This document shows, in pieces, positions 1 through 11,650 of a stretch of 64,000 nucleotides of DNA. The number at the start of each line of letters is the position of its first letter. The first letter of the stretch is position 1. The DNA lies in contig OX463835.1 of assembly GCA_949825045.1 (NCBI GenBank), forward strand, positions 20,663,201-20,727,200. The letters run 5' to 3'. This DNA is from Argyresthia goedartella (taxonomy: Eukaryota; Arthropoda; Insecta; Lepidoptera; Argyresthiidae). The position numbers were made by a program, and so were the translations under genes. The notes under the pieces were generated by a model. The model had not been told where the DNA came from and ran no database searches. It worked only from the letters and a program-made list of their open reading frames with translations.

Positions 1-139
1 CTTTCATGGTAAATTTTCCTATCATGCCATAGTTTGCTGGAGGAAATCTCATTTTAGAGATAAGCTCGCCTTTGTACATATGTTTTCCACAAATGTAACT
101 TTTTATTTATCTTTGTGCAATAAAGAATTATGAATATGA

Positions 140-830
140 AAGCATAGGTAATAAATGTTCAGTAAAAATGACGACCAAACATGTATTTTTTTACTTTACC
201 ACTTCATCAACTTTTTTTACAACTACTATCAAAAATTCTTCCACTACTAACCTCTTCCATTCTACAGCTCGTAGTAATAGGCTATTTGAAAAGGTAGTTC
301 AATAAACCTAGAAACATGTCTCAAGCTGAACCTATTTCAACAAAAACGTTTGACAATATCAGAATTGTATATTTCCAGCAGTTGTTTTTTATTATGTTTA
401 TTGTTTATGTTGACAGTTCCTAAAAAGTATCTATTTTGACTAACAGTCAAATACCGTATTGTACATCCTTATAGACGAGAATTATTTAGTAAAAATGACA
501 CCTTAACAAGTTTTTCTCGTCTTTATCATTTCTTATATAAAACTCTTCTTTTAAATCACTAGCAACAATTCTTTCACTACTTACCTGTACAAACCTTCCT
601 CAGTGAATGATACCGTTTGTAGTATTGAAGCCTTTTGAACGAGAATTGTTCAGCAAAAATGACGCCAAAACAAATTTTTCTCAATTGTAATCAACTGTTT
701 CTTTTACTAGTATCAAAAGTTCTTACTATTATCGTCTTCGAACCTTTCTCAATAATTACTACTTTTAGTATTAATAGTATAATTGTTTCACATATCCACA
801 ACAAATCATTTTTTTTCGAAAAACACTAAA
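140..830. repeat. Degenerate tandem repeat, diverged units
   Basis: Three blocks repeat the same order of words. Each has a 'gagaattnttnag'-like lead, then a core near AGTAAAAATGACGCC (about 161, 487 and 652), then a T-rich stretch with ACTA..ATCAAAAATTCTT, then CTACTAACCTCTTCC-like text. The last two cores are about 165 bp apart and the first two about twice that, as if one unit has decayed. The 64-codon open frame at 635-829 is T-rich, crosses the repeat and has no recognisable domain, so I do not call it a gene. Function is unknown. Confidence 0.45.
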
Positions 831-1289
831 AACATATATATTTTACTTGTACTTTTAAATGTACTCCGAACCTTGTCAGAATGCCCCCCCCATAATTAAT
901 CCTGGATCCGCCCCTCTCAGGTTAGGCGTTTACTCATTATCACGTTGTATAGATGTCGCAGAACACGCCGTAATACATACAGGCGCGCCGGATTGAAAAC
1001 GACGCTGTTTTATAATGCGGCTACCTCACATTGCCGTCGCGTTCGTCAAAGCGGCTGTAACGTGGCGCCCTCATAGAGACGAGCGCGATATGCCGCTTTG
1101 AAAGTTTTAGTTCCATTTATCGCCACAAGTAGCGCTGCATGATTATAACAAAAAAAAAGATTTGTCGATACTTTTTTCTACCATTCATGACATGACTAAT
1201 TATAAAAAAAATATGTATTAACATTTTTCAGAGAATATTTATCAACATTTAACCTACTGATAACGGAGCCTGTAGCCTTTCATTATGGC

Positions 1290-1575
1290 TATTTATATAT
1301 TTATTTTGTTCTTACATGTCAACTAAAATACTATTCAGGGGCTTCTCTTCTCTAGGCTTCATCTAAGCTACCGCAGTGTTTGCCCTGGTATTTCGTTTGA
1401 AATTCAAGTTTATACCAGTTTACAATTTAACGGTTTCATCCGTGAGTTTATCAACTAACGCGTCATATAGTAAGAAGTACGCTACAGTTTACTATGTGTC
1501 GATAGTTGATCAACTTACGAGACGATAACGTTAGTTTATCAACTAACGGTTTCGACGATCTTACAGTGACATATA
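1290..1575. repeat. MITE-like dispersed repeat, copy A
   Basis: This copy contains the motif TAGTTGATCAAC and several GTTAGTTTATCAACTAACG-type palindromes. They are preceded by a module reading CTAAGCTACCGCAGTGTTTG at about 1366. The same order of blocks is present in reverse orientation at 58354-58751, inside the intron of the transporter gene. The right end here (ACAGTGACATATA) is less well preserved than in the other copy. It is non-coding and probably a non-autonomous DNA element. Confidence 0.55.
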
Positions 1576-1869
1576 TAAGCCCCTCAAAATGCTAAAGGAT
1601 TAACGTCAAAGCGTGTGAACTGTCATGAACATTACATACGTATTCAGAATAAGAGCCATATTTTATCAAAACTATAAACAATATTGTATGGAGCTTTCAA
1701 GCCTATTAGCATTTTTATAAATAAATAGTTAAATAAGGTAAATAGTTAAGTTCTACTGATGTGAATAAAAATAAGTCGTGTCTATAAAACATTTGCATTA
1801 TTTTATTGGTATTTTCGTTACCTACTAATTGTATGCGGTATCCGGCATAGCTTAAAAATAATTATAAAT

Positions 1870-2100
1870 TAAAGGGAAATATTAAACTGCAAATCAAAAA
1901 TACTGATTTGCACAGCAAATATACTGATTTTCACAGCAAATTCCTGAACACATCAAAGAGTTTAGATAAACTAGTGAATGTAACTGAACATAATTAGGCA
2001 TTAAAACTCTCGAGTGATATTATAATGTAACTCGCCTACGGCTCGTGTCATAAACCCACTCTCAAGCATTAATGCCCTCCATTATGTAGCAGTCACATAA
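1870..2100. repeat. Dispersed repeat shared with 11.5-11.65 kb and 12.7 kb
   Basis: The first part carries two copies of the word TACTGATTTxCACAGCAAAT, the same word that is tandemly repeated at 62.75 kb and inverted at 12.7 kb. The second part (about 1985-2095) is the reverse complement of 11534-11610: both hold CATAATTAGGCATTAAAACT and ATGCCCTCCATTA. A block of about 29 bp around 2025-2055 is present here and missing in the other copy. No coding capacity was seen. Confidence 0.55.
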
Positions 2101-2572
2101 ACTACTATAAGTGATCTGCATTGTTGTATGGATAAATAAATAAATAACGCCCGCCATTATGAACAACTTTCCCCAACTCTCGAGTTTAAATGACCTCCAT
2201 TTTGTATACACATAAATTACTAATTTTACAAACAAATGTGTGTGATTATGAATTTCTAAAACGAGATACTTTTCGAGAAATCTGACTTTCCAAGGGGGAC
2301 AATAAAACTTTTTTTTATCTCCGATTCCTCGCAAAGGGTATCGTTTTAGTATTTCATAAATACACACATGTGTTTCAATCATTTAATCTATCAATGGACA
2401 TCGGTTTCATCTCTGGGCGCAGATATCCATTCAAAAATATTAGAACTCTTTTGAATTCATTTTGACATTTTGTTCATCAATTTCGATTCTTTCAGATTGT
2501 TTTGGTAACATGTGTTTAAAAAGTATATTTTATGAAGTTTTAGGTCATCTAACATATCACTCCAAACATTTT

Positions 2573-3146
2573 CATGTGTTCCCAGTTTGTCACACCCATC
2601 TTGGTAACACTGTTTCAAACTGGGAAAAAAATCCCAGTTTGTAACATTGTTACTAACTAGGAATGAAAATAGAATGTAATTCCCATTTTGACACACCCTT
2701 GTGTAACAGTGTGTACTTACAGTTTGTAACACTGTTACTAACTGGCACTATTTCCTTCCCATTTTGTCATACCATTGATCTTGGATTGTCTTAAGTAGGT
2801 AGGTGGCTTTAATGGCTTTAAAAAAATGGGATTGCCAAAATCAAAATGGTTTATTTTAAAATCAAAATTAAAGTCAGAAGCACAAGAAAGGAAGTGTAAT
2901 TTGGAATTCAATTGCAATTGTTACTAAGATCTACTTAAGAAAATCAATTATCAATGGTATGACAAAAGGGGAAGGAAATAGTGCCAGTTTGTAACAGTGT
3001 TATACAAGGGTGTGACAAAATGGGAATCACATTCTATTTTTATTCCCAGTTGGTAACAGTGTAACAAACTGTATTTTTTCCCAGTTTGTAACAGTATTAC
3101 CAAGATGGGTGTGACAACAAACAAACAAACAAACTGGGAACACATG
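2573..3146. mobile_element. Foldback MITE with arms of about 200 bp
   Basis: The sequence from 2573 (CATGTGTTCCCAGTTTGTC) returns in reverse complement up to 3146. The arms, about 2573-2780 and 2945-3146, pair over almost their whole length, with a spacer of about 165 bp. Inside the arms the word TTTGTAACAGTGTTAC recurs several times. The termini form CATGTG/CACATG. The predicted open frames across it are by-products of the arms. I cannot assign a superfamily because no clear target duplication is visible. Confidence 0.75.
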
Positions 3147-3843
3147 GACATTTTATGAATATAATGGCACCTACGTCCGCCTTTGTTCCCGCTTGGTGGC
3201 GCTGGCGTAGTTGGAGACAAAGAGTTTGATTCATCTGAGGTTAGGTGCAAAAACACGTCACGTGATCTTTCAAATACACTTGGCACTGGCAAAATTAAAC
3301 CTCAAATGCGGTTAGGATGTCATGTCGGTATTCTAAGAAGAAATAATTAGAATTGGACGACTTTGACAGATAAACAGCCTCCAACTTTAGATCAGTTAAC
3401 TAAAGCTGGCACGTTCACAGTACCTACTGACTTTTGCAATCACATTATACAGTATGTTTAAAAATCAATTATTTAATTCTTATCTCGAAATTGGTAAACA
3501 ATCACAATAACGCCCGTCGATTGACACGAATGCAAAATATCACTCAATATTGATAAGCATTAAAAATGAAAATAATAATTATCTCCTTCATACTCGCGCG
3601 CGAGAGAGGCAGACAGAATATGTAGTGCCACCTCACGGCGCGCGTTTATTCACAGACACTAAACAAGCGCACGTGACAGATTTAGTAACAGATCTGTACA
3701 CTATGAGCGATATGAGCTTTTCAGATTAGGTGCCATTACATAATTACTTTGACGACTGTAACTATTACCAAGTGCTAACGTGGTAGCATACTCTTCATTG
3801 GTCTTACTCGTCTGTCAAATCACTCAGTCTGTCATGTGCCATC
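3147..3843. other. Non-coding stretch 3' of the piggyBac gene
   Basis: I see no gene. The stretch has a short GC-rich patch with TCACGTGATC-like text near 3258 and GCGCGCGAGAG near 3595. It probably includes the 3' flank or terminal sequence of the neighbouring piggyBac-like element, but I could not identify a TTAA-bounded terminal repeat. Confidence 0.3.
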
Positions 3844-5606
3844 TCATGCCATGTCTGGTCGCTGTTTGTGGTAATTTCTAAAACACTCGTCGATACAAAG
3901 AGGAACTTTACATTCCATGCACTGGTATACGTCAGTCGTCGATATCTTATTTTTCGCTAAGCACACCACGCAACGGGGCATTACTTCAGAGCTCTTCTCC
4001 GGAAAGTGGTTGCCATCAACTTTAGGTCTCTTGTTGGTCCGTGCTGACATCTCTCCTGTATCAGTCGTATAAAGTCTCGCTTCGCGTTTTAGGTCCATGT
4101 TTCGGTGTCGCTTGAGAAGGTCTTCCGCCATAATGGTCCGGAACGTCACAAAACTCATGTTCGGATCCTTGGTCTTAAAAATCACAAAGCCATTGAAGAT
4201 GGCCGTGCTTAGCAGCCTGCAGAAGGCCTCCTTATACCACACGTTGACCCTGACTCGATCCGCGGTCTGCTCGGCCAGGATTCGGTCTTTTTTGTCCACT
4301 TCAACCATGGACTTGTTGTAGTCGAGGACAACTGTCGGTTTATTATATCCTTGAAGCACACCGCTCTGTTGCTGATGGTATGTGGAGATCAAGCTTCCCA
4401 ATCTGCCAACTTGCCATGCCATCAGCGACAAATCCGAAGTGTACCATGTCACCACTTCACCTCTTTTAAGGTCCGTCTCTTCCAGAGTCTTCAGGGACTC
4501 GGGCACAAACTCTCTGCTTAAGCGCAATGTCCCGAAGCAGTCAGTTTTTCTGCGTTTTAGGCATCTCAGTAACAACGGGGTAGTATAAAAATTGTCTATT
4601 ATTACTGTATGCGCGCGGTCAAGTAGGGGCCCTAGCAAGTCGAAAACTATTTTGACGGTCGGGTTTGTCGGTCGATCGGTACACGTGGCCGCGTCATCGT
4701 CACGTCGGGTGAGCTTGTCCCTTTTCCCAGAATCAACGAAAAATTTCCACAGATATCCGCTCTTTGCCTCGCACAGCTCATATGTCTTAATTGCTAAATG
4801 GGCCTCTTTCGTAGCGATTTTCTGCTCGAAGTTCAGACGGCCGTGCCATTTTAGGAGCGACTCATCTATGACGATATCCTGAGCTGGCTTGTATAGCTGT
4901 GGAAATTTTTCGTTAAAGTAGTCCACAACCGGTTGTATTTTGGCAAGTCGAGTCATGTTTTTCAATTTCGTGTTGTCGACGAAATGATACATTTTTTTAA
5001 GCAAACAAAACCTATCATAGCCCATGATCCTCGAGAAATACGGCATGGCGCCGAGGCCCTCACAAGTAAAATATTCTTCATCGTCATGCCGATAAAACAG
5101 GCCCTGCAAAATCAATGTTGCTATGAATGTGATCATTTCGTCATGGTCGGTCGGTGTCCAGTCATGAAGTCGTGATTTATGTAAGTTTTCTTTTTGTGCC
5201 ATCAATTGTTTAATCTTTTGGTCAGCATATCGGTTTGTCTCTGTGCAAAGTCTGTCAATGAAGTCTCTATCTATGATTTTGTCGAAAATGTCGAGAGGTG
5301 TCATGTCAGTTACATCAAATGTCGGTCCACATGGTTCGGTGAAGGTCTCCCTTCGTCCAGTAAATGCCGCTTTCTCCGTCGTCCAATTAAACGTGTAACA
5401 GTGGTCGTCTGTGACTATGTCCCTCATTGCTTTGTCATTCGCATCGTCCTCAGTTTGTAACACAGTAGTCTCGAACTCGTTATAGTCTTCAGGACTTGCC
5501 GACTCCACACGAGCGTCTCGTCTTGTCGGCAAGGCACATAAGTCTTCGTGGTCGTCACTGTCGTTGTCACTGTCCAAATTCAATGAATCCTCGGCGTCCT
5601 TATGAC
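3844..5606 (-). CDS. piggyBac-like transposase (PGBD family), 5' exon missing
   Basis: This is a cut-and-paste transposase of the piggyBac superfamily (DDE_Tnp_1_7 fold), acting in the nucleus and normally on TTAA sites. In the open frame, numbered from 5661, the catalytic aspartates sit at about 266 (VIDESLLKW), 356 (VIIDNFYTT) and 456 (VEVDKKDR), so the DDD triad is intact. An acidic N-terminus (DSDNDSDDHEDL) and a C-terminal cysteine-rich zinc-binding domain (CVVC...CMEC...C...C..H) complete the usual architecture and length. There is no ATG at the 5' end: the frame opens after a stop with GTG. A strong acceptor (TTTCTTTTGTTCCAG) ends at 5607, so I place the exon start at 5606 and infer an upstream exon I did not find. 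No frameshift or stop is visible, so the element may be young or the gene co-opted. Terminal repeats were not located. Confidence 0.88.
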
Positions 5607-5766
5607 CTGGAACAAAAGAAAGCACGTGTCGATTCCGACGAAATGCAAGGCAATGAGGCACCTATGAATGGCCACCCAAACTTTTGCAACTCAGCAAATC
5701 GTGGGATGGATAAGAAATAAATAGACTTTGCTAGTTTATTTATTTCTTAAAAGCTAGTTGCTAGCT

Positions 5767-6057
5767 AGCTAGTTGGATTTCACGTCTTCTTCAATTAACT
5801 TCTGTGTGTATACAAGATGACATTTAATTAGCTGACCATATTTTAGGGATTGATAGCAACGATCATTATGAACAACTTTCCCAAAGAAACATATGGTCGA
5901 AAACGAAAAATATTACTATGGGAGGCCCAAAAATTTAATTCATTTACGACCATATGTTTCTTGGGGAAAGTTGTTCATAATAATGGGGACTATCATTCCC
6001 CAAAATATGGTCAGCTAGTTAACTGTCACCTTGTATATATAGTGGGTTTCAACTAGC
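5767..6057. mobile_element. Palindromic MITE, about 290 bp
   Basis: The left arm (about 5767-5896, starting GCTAGTTGGATTTCAC and running to AACATATGGTCG) pairs with the right arm (about 5947-6057, ending GTTTCAACTAGC). Matching words include CATTATGAACAACTTTCCC on the left and GGGGAAAGTTGTTCATAATAA on the right side. The spacer is only about 50 bp. The CATTATGAACAACTTTCC word also occurs at about 2156, and ATCTGCATTGTTGTAT occurs near both 2115 and 6080, so parts of this family are scattered. It lies immediately 5' of the piggyBac-like gene, in the place where its missing first exon would be sought. Confidence 0.7.
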
Positions 6058-6204
6058 ATTCATATTAAAATATTTAAGTGATCTGCATTGTTGTATACCT
6101 GTTGTATAGACCTTAATAAATAAATAAATAAATAAATAGTTCAAGAGTCTTCAAAACGGCTTCGTCCAATCTCATCCCCAGTCCAAACTCGCCCGGTCCG
6201 TATA

Positions 6205-7986
6205 CAGGGTGACTGGTAAGTCGACCTACATACGTTGGGAGATGTTAGCACGGATCAAAACCAACCATTGTTACTATGAAATACCCTACCCGAAAATTTA
6301 CCGTTTTCGAGTTAGGGGCTTTTAAAGATTTTCGAGGAAAAATCCCACTTTTCAACATATTTCGCACCAATTTTCCTAATCTAGGTGATTAAGTCCAGGT
6401 ATTTTGCTGGAATTAGGTAAAAATAGAGTTAATTTCATATTTAGAAACAAAAAAGAAGCGACCACAGCAAAAAAAAACTATAATACAGGCTTATGGTGAA
6501 AACCGAATATCGCATGTTTACTTAATGGATTGACTTTGAAGCAGTGTCCACTATCCAGTCCAGTAATTGACAGACGTCACCTAGAGTACTGAAAATTAAA
6601 ATTTCGAAGAAAACATAATTTTACTTAATTTTTATGTCAAAACTTTTCTTTTCATCTCGGCCTCATTAATTTTTGGATTATTCTAAATGATAAAACTTTT
6701 TCACATCAGCTGTTCTGTAATGCATTTTCCCCATGAATTGACCTGTTTTGATGTTCATCATCAGAAGTCTACTGCCATTTACAGAAAACCGCATCAAAAT
6801 CAGTCCATTCGTTTGACCACTATTCCTTTTTAAGCAGATAACTTTCGAACGGCTTAACCGATTTTAACAAAACATATCTAAGAACCACCGCAGAGATGTC
6901 TACTTTTATTTACAGAAAACGGCATCAAAATTCGTCCACCTGTTTGACTTCTAGAGTGCCACGGACAGGCATACAGACAGACAGACTGACAGACGCTTCA
7001 AACTTATAACACCCCCTTTTGGACATCGGGCGATAAAAATAAAATAATTTTGCCCTTACAACATCTTAAAACCCTTTTTTTTAAATCACCGGTCATCTTA
7101 GAGTCCGCTACCTCATCTACTTTGTCGCCCAATTTTCCTAAGAATAACAAACATTTTATTTGACTATTGTACCTCATTGAATAGCTAGAGAACTGGAGAT
7201 GTTTTAGGTTTTGTTTGCACAAACAGTTACTAGTTAGGGTTCCGTACCCGAAGGGTTCCAAACGGGACCCTATTACTAAGACTCCGCTGTCCGTCCGTCT
7301 GTCACCAGGCTGTATCTCACGAACCGTGATAGTTAGACAGTTGAAATTTTCACAGATGATGTATGTATGTTGCCGCTATAACAACAAATACTAAAAAACA
7401 GGATAAAAGAAATATTTAAGGGGGCTCCCATACAACAATTCTTTCAATACCACATACAAACTTATGGATGCACCTGGTTACGTACATGGAGTGTTAAAGT
7501 AACCGCACCAATAACTTTGTAAACAATATTTTGCTGTGTAAAATCCTAACTATTCACTCCACACCATCGCTTCCATTGAACGGTGGTACGGAACCCTTCG
7601 TGCGCGATTTAGACTCGCACTTGACTTTTTTTTTTTTTTGGTGACACTGCTTCAAAGTCAACCCATTAAGTAAACATGTGATATTCGGTTTTCACCATAA
7701 GCCTGTATTATAGGTTTTTTTTGCTGTGGTCGGTTCTTTTTTGTTTCTAAATATTAAATTAACTCTATTTTTACCTAATACCAGCAAAATACCTGGACTT
7801 AATCACCTAGCTTAGGAAAATTCGAGCGAAATATGTTGAAAAGTGGGATTTTTCCTCGAAAATCTTTAAAGGCTCCTAACTCGAAAACGGTAAATTTTCG
7901 GGTAGGGTGTTTCATAGTAACAATGGTTGGTTTTGATCCGTGCTAGCGTCTTCCAACGTATGTAGGTCGACTTACCAGTCACCCTG
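6205..7986. mobile_element. DNA transposon relic with TIRs of about 350 bp
   Basis: The ends read CAGGGTGACTGGTAAGTCG (6205) and its reverse complement ending CACCCTG (7986). Both are flanked by TATA, so a TA or TATA target duplication is likely. The inverted repeats are long: from 6205 to about 6560 and from about 7640 to 7986, with words such as CGACCTACATACGTTGG and CGGATCAAAACCAACCATTG in both. The interior (6560-7640) has no transposase frame. It carries a diverged block with ACAGACAGACAGACTGACAG near 6974 and another nested repeat at 7233-7612. It is therefore a non-autonomous or internally replaced element. Confidence 0.8.
7233..7612. repeat. Nested dispersed repeat with inverted ends
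   Basis: This block starts AGGGTTCCGTACCC and ends GGTACGGAACCCTTCGTGCG, so its ends are short inverted repeats. The interior (CCGTCCGTCTGTCACCAGG, GTTGCCGCTATAACAACAAA) is a text I recognise as very common in lepidopteran genomes. It is inserted inside the 6205-7986 element. A truncated relative in reverse orientation lies at about 12925-13005, recognised by GACGGACGGACGGACAGACA and AGTAATAGGGTACC. Confidence 0.55.
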
Positions 7987-7990
7987 TATA

Positions 7991-10799
7991 TCTACCTACA
8001 TGTGTAGCTTGAATACGCAAAAGTACTGATGGTTAGAAAATTATTTAGTCATCATCATACATGGTATAAAATGATCAGTAGGTAAGTAGGTACTAATAGT
8101 GTTTTTTCAAAATCAATAAGATAGGATCATCATTCAGCAATCAACGTTAACAAACAACATAGGTATTATACGCTGGTTTAAAATAACTATATCTAACCTT
8201 GTTAAAATCACAGTTCGAGAACAATAATTAAAACTTTAATCACATATTAAAATTCAAACTTTTCTCTAAAAATCACAATTAAAATATAGAATGCAAAAGT
8301 ATCATGACTGCCATAGTAAAATGAGTACATGATAATGAAAAAAAAAGCATTTCTTTCTACATGGAGGCTCTTTTCCGACAAACTGTACCCTTGCAACTGA
8401 GAAACTTAGAAAAAAGCGGGCGAGTTTGGACTGGGGATGGGATTGGGCGAAGCCTTCATAACTTACCATCGGAGGTTTTATGTGACGACGTACCCTGGCT
8501 AGGTCGAGTGTTTAACGCATTTACTTCTTCACCTTGTTTTTCTTGCGTCTTGACAACTTCTAAGAAGAAGAGAATAAACACACATAAATACAATGAATCG
8601 AAAGAAAAACAACAAATATGTTATGTAATGCATGCATTTCAAACTTAAACGGACATACGCACCCAGATCCTTAATATTATATATAGCAAACTCCGTCCGT
8701 AGCTTCGTCAACTCAGGCCTAGGGCCAACAGAGGACTTTCTGCAAGAGATAATAAATACAAGGTATGGTAAATCTACAAATATAAAATTCAAAGTTCCGT
8801 CTTATTGACTGATAATATATCAACGCACAGCCTAAACCGCTGGTCCTGGAGACATGAACATTTGTACGGGGATTCCTTAAATAGCGTAGGGTAGCACTAA
8901 GAAGGGATTTGGCGATAAGGGGGCGTAAGCCCCCTCTTGTAAAATATTTAAAAAAATACACTTTTTGAGGCCGCCGCCATACATTTTTCCCTCATACAAA
9001 ATTACATTATTTTGTCTTTTAAATTGTTGTTGTTGTTATTGTAAAGATAATGATTCCCTTATCGACACTCTGACCAATAATAAAGGTACAACGAAATTTT
9101 AGCACAAGTACACAATATGCTGCAATATAGTGGATGGAATTAAAAAAATCTAAACTGCTGACGGGCGGCAGGGCGTTCATTAGTTTTAGAAAAAATAGGA
9201 TAAAAAACTGTTATGTGATCCAAGAGGGAGATAGGGTCCTAGATTTATGTTAATGTACCTAATAATGTCGGTCAACCAGTTTAATACCATGGTGGAATCA
9301 AATCATGAATATGTGTGGAACTAGGAAATTAGAAGAATACTCCTAGAAATAGTGATAAAAGCAAAAAACTCACCTCATATTGATAGATAAACTCAAGTGC
9401 AAAAACGTTACTGGCTAAATAATGAAATGCTTTCAAACACCAAATAAAATACAATCTTAGAACAAAGGAACCGGACTCAAGCCGCGCCTGCTTGCTGTTG
9501 CTTGGCTCTGCTTGTGCTTAGCTAACTACTAGCAGAACAATTTAGACCCAAGCTAATGCTATTACATACGCATAGGCTTTGCTTGTTTAATTTTGTTTGA
9601 TTGTTGATTGTTTGTTTGTTGATCTGTTCAAAAACCTCAACCAAACCGTTCATTCAAACCATGATACAAAAACAAAAAACCGAAGATGCTTTTTGACTAT
9701 GTTTTTAATTTGAATGAAGGAAGAGTTTTGGGGCGAATATAAACACATCAACGACTACGGTTTTTTGAGGCATCGCGATTTTGAACTTCTAACCATGGTT
9801 ATTAAATTGAAAACCTAAAATGGTATCATATCATGCCCGTGGTCGTATTAAGGTAGAGACGAGATTAATCTCAAAATCATAATCGAAGAAAGATTTGACT
9901 TTCAAAATATCTTATTGGCCGGTTTCATTGTATCATTTCTACGACACAATATCGTAGGAAATTAAGGGACCAGGCTATATAAGGCGTATAGCTCTGTCCC
10001 AACAACTTAGCTCTACTTAAATACTACGACTAGATATGTAAAGAACGAGCTTTTCAAATAACTTGTCCTTTCGCCGTTAACACGCTCGCTCGGGCATGAA
10101 CACCTACCATAACTTGGCTTTTTATAGGATGTGAACTCTAATACCATGGCTAAAGGTTCTAAATCACGATGCTGTAAAAAAATATGCGAGCGAACCGGTT
10201 TTGGCTATCACAGCTATGGGGAAATCATGGATGTATACCATACCCAAACGTACGCCTAAAATGTGGATAAATAAAATGAAACTGACTTGCGCTTCACTTA
10301 AACACCTAATAATAAGTCATGATTTCATCCTTTCTAGTAATAGGTATTTATAACATACAGTTACTTATTAGTTTTTACTTCTTGCTGGTATCTTTTCCGT
10401 CTATCCTAACGTGCTGAGCGAGGTTTGATGTAGGGTGAGTATGCTTCACCAAAGAAAAACCAAAAACGTTAGAATCAATATACAGTAAAATGCCTACAAA
10501 CACCACCGCGGCTCCTTGTTTCAGTCATTAAACCCTTCCGCAATTTTTTCCCAATCTCCAGCAGTAGGCGTTGTCATAAAACACCTAACATTTTGTCAAT
10601 AATAGCTTTGCACACCTCCTTTATTATTGACCTAAATCGTCGTTTCGCCTAATCTAAAGCTTGAAGATCAATTTCTGACTGAAGCGCCGCTCGTCAAATA
10701 TCTGAAATAAAGTTTATTTAAGTATCATACAGAATAAAATCCTGAAATATAACAACATTTTTTTGTTGCACCATCTACAATGACTATTTAATTGTTTCA
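7991..10799. other. Long stretch with no supported gene
   Basis: I see no exon or transposase here. A GGGGGCGTAAGCCCCC hairpin lies near 8920. The word CCTTATCGACACTCTGACC at 9057-9075 is shared with the foldback repeat at 43769-43869, so a fragment of that family is present. At 8416-8455 about 35 bp (GAGTTTGGACTGGGGATG and neighbours) repeat in reverse orientation the text at 6159-6195. The open frames at 8361-8648, 8529-8792 and 8719-8961 show no domain. Confidence 0.4.
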
Positions 10800-11533
10800 G
10801 CATCAATATGCAAGAAAACGTGGTCCAATTTAAGGGAAGCTCATCGTAGAGAAAGAAAAAAACTACCAAAATTGGTCAAGCTGCAGTATCTGGTAAAAAT
10901 TGGCAATACGAGGATGAAATGAGTTTTATGATAGCCTATTATAAAGAAAGAGCAACTGTATCTTCACTACTCAGAGATTGTGATCACGAAAGTACTGCCA
11001 ATGAAGATTCTCACTTGTCTGCTCCGGATTGCCAATCAGATATTTCAATAATAGAGGATCGTCCAACATCTGGCTCCTCGATATCCAAGTTCACAGATAT
11101 AAAAAGGCCAAGGGTACTTGGGGAAGACGAATCTTCTGCATCGTCATTGTTAATGAAATATATATTAAAGGAAAAAGGTGATAAAAAGGAGGAGATGATA
11201 TTGACAATTATTTTTTATGGTAAAGCTGGCAACGGTGAAGAAATTTAATAAATACAACAGAGCAATGATCAATTCCTAAAATTTTCTCATATCGTTTCAC
11301 AAATGGAACTCCAAGAAATCAATGAAAAAGGAAATAATTACTACGGCAGTAATAATTATTCTACGCCAGGACCTTCCGGAAATTCAACAGTAGGACCTTC
11401 TGGAAATTATTCAACTCCAGGAACTTCTGGATACAGTACTACAGCGAATTATGATAAAGAAAAGAATGCCAGACATCTGAACACACCAGAGTTTAGTGAT
11501 ACTGAAATAGTAGTTTATGTGACTACTACGTAA
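10800..11533 (+). pseudogene. MADF-BESS domain gene, frameshifted
   Basis: An acceptor-like TTGTTTCAG ends at about 10799, followed by frame text TWSNLREAHRRERKK, which is the core of a MADF (Myb/SANT-like) DNA-binding domain. The frame shifts in a run of A at about 10858 and resumes with KIGQAAVSGKNWQYEDEMSF, then an acidic, serine-rich linker. A BESS-like motif follows (DDIDNYFLW, about 11195) and is broken again by a stop and shift; the frame resumes at about 11303 with MELQEINEKG and a GPSGNYSTPG-rich tail ending at 11533. MADF-BESS proteins are Adf-1-like transcription factors, and related genes accompany PIF/Harbinger transposons. The two disruptions suggest a pseudogene, though an unseen intron could explain one of them. 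The upstream exon was not found. Confidence 0.6.
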
Positions 11534-11650
11534 TGGAGGGCATCAATGCTCGAGAGTGGTCATAATAATATCACTCTAGAGTTTTAATGCCTAATTATGT
11601 ACAGTTACATAGACTAGTAAACTAGTCTATGTAACTGAATGTCAGCTAAA
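11534..11650. repeat. Repeat copy with perfect 17-bp palindrome
   Basis: The first part is an inverted copy of the 1985-2095 repeat. The second part is a perfect stem: CAGTTACATAGACTAGT at 11602-11618 and its reverse complement at 11621-11637, with only two bases between. It begins directly at the stop codon of the MADF-BESS remnant. Confidence 0.6.

Noticed and set aside
635..829. 64-codon open frame
   Set aside because: Composition-driven frame inside a degenerate repeat, no domain.
4097..5720. Plus-strand open frames over the piggyBac-like gene
   Set aside because: Shadows of the minus-strand transposase, which has the domain and catalytic residues.
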